From Phoronis australis (lineage: Eukaryota > Phoronida > Phoronidae), in NCBI GenBank assembly GCA_002633005.1, contig NMRA01000041.1, forward strand, positions 100,819-164,818: DNA of 64,000 nt, in the 5' to 3' direction. Position numbers and translations under genes: made by a program. The notes beneath the pieces were generated by a model. It made no database searches. It saw only the letters and a list, made by a program, of their open reading frames with translations, and had not been told where the DNA came from. Below, one piece after another: positions 58,345-64,000 of this stretch (position 1 is the first letter of the stretch; the number at the start of each line of letters is the position of its first letter).

Positions 58345-59977
58345 AAGGCTCTATAAATTTTCTCTCTTCTACAAGTTTCGCTGTGTCTTTCTTTTCTCAA
58401 CTGCCTCCGTGTCGTTCCAGTAAAATTTAGCAAAACAGGATAACATGACCAAATTTCATCCTATGTTCACGATGAAATCTGAAGAACGCTGTTAGTGTTT
58501 TGATAATCATTTCGTTTTCTTCGTTTCTTCAACTTTGTAGTTTTTTCATGGAATCATCATATTACTATTTTTAGCCTCTCATGTAAAAGTGGGGAATATC
58601 AAAAAACACTTCCTAACAACGTTTTGGATAACAGCTCATAAAGTATGGTATATGAACGTTTCATATAATACAATTAGCCACTTCCGGGATATGGTGTTCC
58701 AAAATTTGCCAAATCCGTCCATTTTTCGAGGATCCTATACAACATTAAGTTAAACTAGGAACTGGCAGCACAATTAGCCAGCCAACACTTGGCGGCTCGG
58801 ACCTGCCTTCAACTGAACAATAGAATGTGACAAATCGCTAATCACTGTTACGTCGAAGCTAGGACCAATATCTCATATTACTCCCAGGTCGAAGCAGGAA
58901 GAGATCTTCCTGGTCGAAGTGATAAACTTGACCGACTTTTGAAATTGAATCCATTCTGTGTTGGCGTTAAAACCGATTTTTCTCAGGTTTTGCATACTCA
59001 TGACTTGTATCTTTTAATGTTTTAATGAAGTTTTGCATGAACATGTTTCATTAGAATCAGCCCTGTGCAGACTACGGAATGTTGAGGAAACTGTATGCCG
59101 TCAAATTGCGCGTTCTTAGATCACCACTAGCAGCCCGTAAATTGTCACCTTACGTTTTTATAGTTTTTTTTTTCTGAAAATTAAACAAATTATTGCTATG
59201 AATGTTCATGAACCAGGTTGTTTCACTGTGTTTTTGTACTTGACATATATTATTGGCTGAGTGCGACAATACAACCCCCCAACAATGACAAATATTGTCC
59301 TTGGCGACAATACCTATCGGAGCTCACAGCATGTGTTGTCGCATTTGCCACATATTGACACAGGCGTATCAAGAGAGAGGGTTACGGTTTGGGGGCAGGC
59401 AATTGCCCCAAGATTTGAGCAAAAATTCGTTCCGGCAAACAAGAAAAATCGTGCAGCGGACCTTCCAATGGAAAAATATGTAACAGATAAACAAGAACGG
59501 GTGAAGTCAAGGGGAGCTTGTTGGCGACTGCAGACTCCAAGGTGAAACTGTTGGCCATTGGATACAACGTTATGACCACGTTTTGGTTTTCCATGGATCA
59601 ATTGTTAAGCAAGTGACATTATAGTAAACAATAATCGCACGACAGCAGGCCACAATATGGTCGAATGGTGGCTATTAAAATAAGGTGTCGGAAACTAGTG
59701 ACTGGAACTATAAAGTCGAAATACAACGGGGAGAGATTTTTATCATCGGTGTCCAGTAGAACAGTAACGCTCCATGACTACGAAAAACCCTGTGCAGCCT
59801 ACCTACCATGGCTGCGATCTTAAAGGGGAATGCCACTCGATATATTTAGTCTTTTTTACCGTCTTAATCGGTCTATATCCATATCGCCTCCTATACGATC
59901 GACCTCACCTTGCCGAGAGGTGTCGCGTTAACCTGTGAGGAAGATGAGAGACGCAGCGACATCAGTGGTTCGTCTGC

Positions 59978-60265
59978 AGAGTGAATGCCGCTATATTGCG
60001 GTGCATCGTTCCCGCTTGTCTGAACTATGAAGCTGCGAAGAAAGCGGATATATTATTTTTTCGACTACCTCGAGAGCCCGAAATGCTTAGGAAGTGGCTC
60101 GCGGTAGCGAAGAATGAAAGGTAAGCTGTAAAGAGCAAGTATGAGACCGTGAAACATCTCCTTGTCTGTGCCGGGCCGGCATTTCGTCCACTGTCTGACT
60201 GTGATTTCTCTGACGAATTCCGGCTTACCAAACAACTGTCCATACGTTCCGTTGCCTGTGCATGA
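59978..60265 (+). pseudogene. THAP-type zinc finger remnant
   Basis: The frame with codons from 60002 reads CIVPAC, then LFFRLPREPEMLRKWL and AVAKNER, which matches the start of the C2CH THAP domain (C-x4-C, FxxFP-like, conserved W). A stop (TAA, 60122-60124) follows. The same frame then gives SKYETVKHLLVC and FRPLSDCDF, the expected second half, but the C-x2-H pair is disturbed. No ATG sits at the expected place before RCIVPAC (ATA is found). THAP domains occur in cellular DNA-binding proteins and in P-element and related transposases. This copy looks dead. Alternatively the AAAG-GTAAGC at 60,121 could be a real splice donor of a THAP exon. Confidence 0.55.
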
Positions 60266-60531
60266 TCACGGCGCCTCTCTAGTATTTCTTGATCAGTGTA
60301 TTCCGGTTCGAACTGAAAGCCTGTGAAACCTAACGATCCTACCTGTGAAGTCTTCGTCGGATGAGCTCTTGATTAAGTCGGGATTGGTGCCGGGCGAGTT
60401 GCCATGTTGACGTTTGTTATTCTGCGTTCTGTTTCAAAATGAATCTCATCCTAACCAATGCTTATATGAAACTGAAACAAAGTCTGCCTCATTAGATACA
60501 ATTTGTAATGCTTTGGAGTGCTCGTGAGTGC

Positions 60532-62004
60532 CATACGAAAATATTAAATAGGATCCTATAGGAATTCCTATAGGATAAGATTTCCTATAGGAATTCCTAT
60601 AGAAATTCCTATAAGAATTCCTATAGGTCAGTATAGGAATATCGATTTCCTATAGGATTCCTATAGGATCAAGATATCCTGTAGGAATTCCTAATGAAAA
60701 AATCCTATAGGAATTTAATCACAAATCTGATTTCTAAGCATTTTAACAAACAAATAGCCTAAGACTATATAGTAAAATATCGATTTGTTTTTATTTAATT
60801 TCAGCTCTTCTGAATCATTAATTTTTGTAAATTTTAATATTCAGGCGAGTCTTAAAACATGTATGTTAATTGAACTTCCTATAGAATCCTATTAAACTGC
60901 CTACTGGATATATTTAAGTTTTATACGAATTACTATAGGGTTTCTCATAGGATATCCCAAAGGATTTCTATAGGCTTTCCTATTGGATGCTTTAGGAAAT
61001 CTTATAGGATCCTATTGGATTTCCTATAGGATCCAATAGAAAATCCTATGATTGCTATAGAAAATTCCTATAGGATTCCTATAGGAAATCCTATGGAAAA
61101 TTCCTATAGGATTCCTGTAGGAAATCCTATAGGATCCAATAGGAAATCCTATAAGATTTTCTATAGGAATCTTGTAGGATTTCCTATAAAAATCCTATAG
61201 GAAATCCTATAGGATTCAATAGGAAATCCTATAGAAATATCCTATAGGATTCCTTTAAGAAATTCTATAGGATTCCTATAAGAAATCCTATAGGATTCCT
61301 GTAGGAAATCCTATAGGATCCACTAAGAAATCCTATAAGATTTCCTATAGGAATCTTATAGGATTTCCTATAAAAATCCTATAGGAAATCGTATAGGATC
61401 CAATAGGAAATCCTATAGAAAATACCTAAAGGATTCCTATTGGATCCTATACGATTTCCTACAGGAATCCTATAGCATTTATATAATAAGTTACTTGAAC
61501 ATATTTCGAAAAAGCAAAAAAAGAACACACAGGTCTTTTGTAGCCCCATTTTAGTACACCATTTGTAACACATATACATGTAGATATCCTGCTGTAGACC
61601 TTGTTCAAGAACAGAGTAGACTGTTGAACAAGAACTTTGAGGTTACCTGTGTTTCAGTTGAATTTCTTTTGTTGAAAACACTGTTTCTTTGTTGTATTAT
61701 GTATGCATTGAAAATGTTATGCTGGGAAATCCTGCTAATGGATTTCTTAAAAGTCTCATAAGTATTTGTATAGGGTTTCCTATAAGATATCCTAAAGGAA
61801 TTCTATAGGATCTAATAAGATTCCTATACGATATTGGGCGAAAATCCAATTGGATTCCTATTGGATCCTATAGGATATCCTATAGAATTTCCTATAGGAT
61901 TCCAATAGGATATTGGGCCAAAATCCAATTGGATTCCTATTGGATCCTATTGGAATTCCTATTGGAATTCCTATTGGAATTCCTATTGGAATTGTTCGTA
62001 AGGG
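60532..62004. mobile_element. CCTATAGG-palindrome element, copy 2 (~1.5 kb, both ends)
   Basis: The left end CCATACGAAAATATTAAATA and the right end GGAATTGTTCGTAAGGG (read inward CCCTTACGAACAATTCC) are inverted repeats. Copy 1 has the same CCCTTACGAAAA end. Nearly all of 60,545-60,720, 60,875-61,480 and 61,770-61,990 consists of variants of CCTATAGGAAATCCTATAGG. The unique cores at 60,720-60,870 and 61,490-61,760 do not code. It is a non-autonomous element whose subterminal regions have expanded into palindromic satellites. Confidence 0.75.
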
Positions 62005-62214
62005 ATGGCAATGTTTTGAGAAGCCAGCAATGAATAAACCTCTGCGTTACCCGGCGGCTTTTGATGCCGCGCACGCGTGAACGCATGCTAATTCAGTGTT
62101 TGCTGACAGAAAGCTGTTGTGAAACAATTACTCGATTTTATATGCTATGGTCACATGCTAGGGGAATCTTTATTCAAAAATACAAATGCATTATTCAAAT
62201 CATTATTACTGCAC

Positions 62215-62275
62215 AACCTTTGCCCTGACGGTCTGTGGAAGGGGAACCCGACTTCGCGGCCCCCGAGGTAAGTAG
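62215..62275 (+). other. CpG-rich segment with consensus splice donor, possible 5' exon
   Basis: GGCCCCCGAG-GTAAGT at about 62,264-62,277 is a textbook donor at the end of a GC-rich stretch, close to the CpG-rich repeat at 62.4 kb. It could be a non-coding first exon of a plus-strand gene beyond the window. No protein or acceptor supports it. Confidence 0.2.
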
Positions 62276-62410
62276 ATTTTCAGTTTCGTGGCTAATTCCG
62301 ACACATAAATAATTGCGTGCGCATTATTGCTTTGGCTCGCTATTATAAGCTTTTCGTGACGGGAGGCTTAGTTTCCAACTCAAGCTGGTTTATGTTCGTA
62401 CCAGTCCCGG

Positions 62411-62492
62411 CGGCCGCGACGGGCCTGTCGGGTTCCGAGCCACGGCCGGGCCGATAACGAGTCAGTCCGGTCGCGACGGGCCTGATCGGGTT
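62411..62492. repeat. GC-rich imperfect tandem pair (CGCGACGGGCCTG-TCGGGTT)
   Basis: CGCGACGGGCCTG occurs at 62415-62427 and 62472-62484, each followed by (A)TCGGGTT(C/A)CGA. It stands out from the AT-rich surroundings. Function unknown. Confidence 0.7.
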
Positions 62493-62499
62493 ACGAACT

Positions 62500-64000
62500 C
62501 ACAAACATCACAAGTATGAACAAAACAGATCTAGATTCTCCTGTCTGTATTTCACGGAAGAACACTTCGAATTTATCTCCGAACAGACCCCAAATTCCTG
62601 CTACGGACCTTGGTAAATTGGCCTGCCGAACTTAATTTGTAGGCTGCGGTGTGTCCAAATACCAGTAAATCCGTAACAGCGAAATAAAACAACACGTTTT
62701 TACAAGAACTCGGTGTATTTTTAAGGGTTTTGCATCGAAGTTTTATGACTTATTGGTGTTAAACAATGAATTCAAGCGATAAGCCGACACCACTAACCCG
62801 TGTTGTGAACTGCTGAACAGACGGCGTGTGAAACCAATTACGTCATTGGATAATTTCAACACTTACCTCCGTTTGCCGTCAGGTGTCAGATAACGCAACC
62901 GAACCTGCCGTTATCGAGTAGAACTACTCATCTAGATTGATACAAAATAGGTTGTTTTTTGGGTGGCATTTTCCTTTAAAATTTGGACAAGAATTTTTTT
63001 TGTTTCCTCTTGACATGTTGAAAAACATTAACAAAGTTTACTGGACTACTTGTTCATCAACGATAAGTTAAAACTTTGAACTAAATATTGGTGTAAGTCA
63101 CAAATTTTGCGTAATTCGTCTTCCACTAGCAAAAGCTTATGATCTACAGGCGCTGCGAAAATTGACGCTATGATGTTGGCTAAGCGCTGTTTTCTTCATT
63201 GTCTATTATTAGGAGATTCGATTTATTTTTTGCGGCAGAATTGTTTCAACAGCTGAGTGATAAACTCCCAAGGCATTTGATTGTGAACACTATGAACTAA
63301 ATATAACATGAAACAACAAAAAACACAGCATGTCTGAGGGTACACTGTTTGGCTGATAGTCCGACAAAGAATGTCTTCAACTATACATTATTTTCTAAAC
63401 TCGCGTGTTTTATGCTTTATGTATCCCCGCAGACAGCAAATGCAGACCAGCAGGAATTAATAAAGGTATTTAAGTTATCGAATGACACAACTTTAATTCG
63501 ACCATTAATCAACTTTGCGCAATTGCCTCCGCTCCCCTCCCTCCCATTACCCAGATGTCGCCAATTTTATACCTACCCCTTCGCCTGCGCGCCACAGGCT
63601 GCAGATCGGATTCGATCAAGCAATGTCACATGAATAGCTCGAAATCTGTTTTGGTTGAAATCGTAAGCACAATGGCGTTTTGACGTTTTTTTATGGAGCC
63701 GTAACTCCACTACCTCTGTGAGGTATTTTGTGCCATTTGTTTTTCTCTATGACTTAAAGTTTTGAAATTCGAGTTATTCTAGATTATCCAGTAGCTGCTT
63801 TCCAATAGATTTTTGCGCTTCCCTCAACACATTTGTTTGAAATTTGGTATGTGGTTTGCTGCATTCCGGACATTCCTCCGGACTGCAGTTCAAGTCGCCA
63901 TCTGTCCGACGAACATTAGCGGCTGTAGGACAAAACACGTTCAACTACAATGTGCATTTTAAATGGCCAAGAGGTGTTGTTGTGGTGTGTGTGATTCAGA
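62500..64000. other. no gene or repeat recognised
   Basis: The longest frame (63,349-63,633) has no family features, initiates at a non-ATG codon and ends in proline-rich low-complexity sequence. I see no convincing exon on either strand. Confidence 0.4.

Noticed and set aside
59261-59545. 94-codon plus-strand frame near the THAP remnant
   Set aside because: No recognised domain; basic and low in hydrophobic periodicity; no link in frame to the THAP sequence 430 bp downstream.
60121-60140. A ~20 bp intron to bypass the stop in the THAP frame
   Set aside because: Far too short for an animal intron. In-frame continuation of the domain after the stop suggests a nonsense mutation instead.
53648-62004. 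CRISPR-like appearance of regularly repeated CCTATAGG units
   Set aside because: This is eukaryotic DNA with spliced genes. Units are contiguous variant palindromes without unique spacers and have transposon ends.
63349-63633. 94-codon frame at the right end
   Set aside because: Non-ATG start, proline-rich simple sequence and no recognisable motif.

Overview
This is a 64 kb stretch of animal nuclear DNA. It is AT-rich, its genes have many short exons with GT-AG introns of about 0.4-3 kb, and it is full of small palindromic transposons. Three conserved single-copy animal genes can be reconstructed exon by exon with unbroken reading frames. NRBP1 (minus strand, 14 coding exons, 506 aa) encodes a pseudokinase adaptor. 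PPM1G (plus strand, 10 coding exons, 592 aa) encodes a nuclear PP2C phosphatase with an acidic insert. TDH (minus strand, 8 coding exons, 359 aa) encodes mitochondrial L-threonine 3-dehydrogenase. The organism is a bilaterian. An invertebrate deuterostome or a slowly evolving lophotrochozoan seems most likely, because the proteins are very close to vertebrate orthologues and NRBP1 and PPM1G are head to head as they are on human chromosome 2p23. I cannot name the species from sequence alone.

Layout: 1-3,210 is the downstream flank of NRBP1. NRBP1 fills 3,211-19,481. A 644 bp divergent promoter region (19,482-20,125) separates its start codon from that of PPM1G (20,126-30,597). A convergent intergenic stretch (30,598-34,790) follows. 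TDH runs from 34,791 to 43,562. Its exon 3 is present twice, inside two near-identical blocks of about 0.8 kb, and both copies look usable. From 43.6 kb to the end I find no intact gene. That region holds a broken LINE, clusters of an interspersed repeat carrying CTCF-like motifs, several MITE-like families, a ~2.9 kb inverted-repeat element, an element built of CCTATAGG palindrome arrays, and a decayed THAP-domain sequence.

The three intact genes do not form an obvious pathway. NRBP1 and PPM1G may share a promoter. TDH is a metabolic neighbour in convergent orientation to PPM1G. The least ordinary features are the duplicated 71 bp TDH exon (including both copies would shift the frame), the transposable repeat that repeatedly delivers a strong CTCF-like core around TDH and within PPM1G, and the two palindrome-array transposon families on the right. 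Single undetermined bases occur at 39,839 and 54,849.
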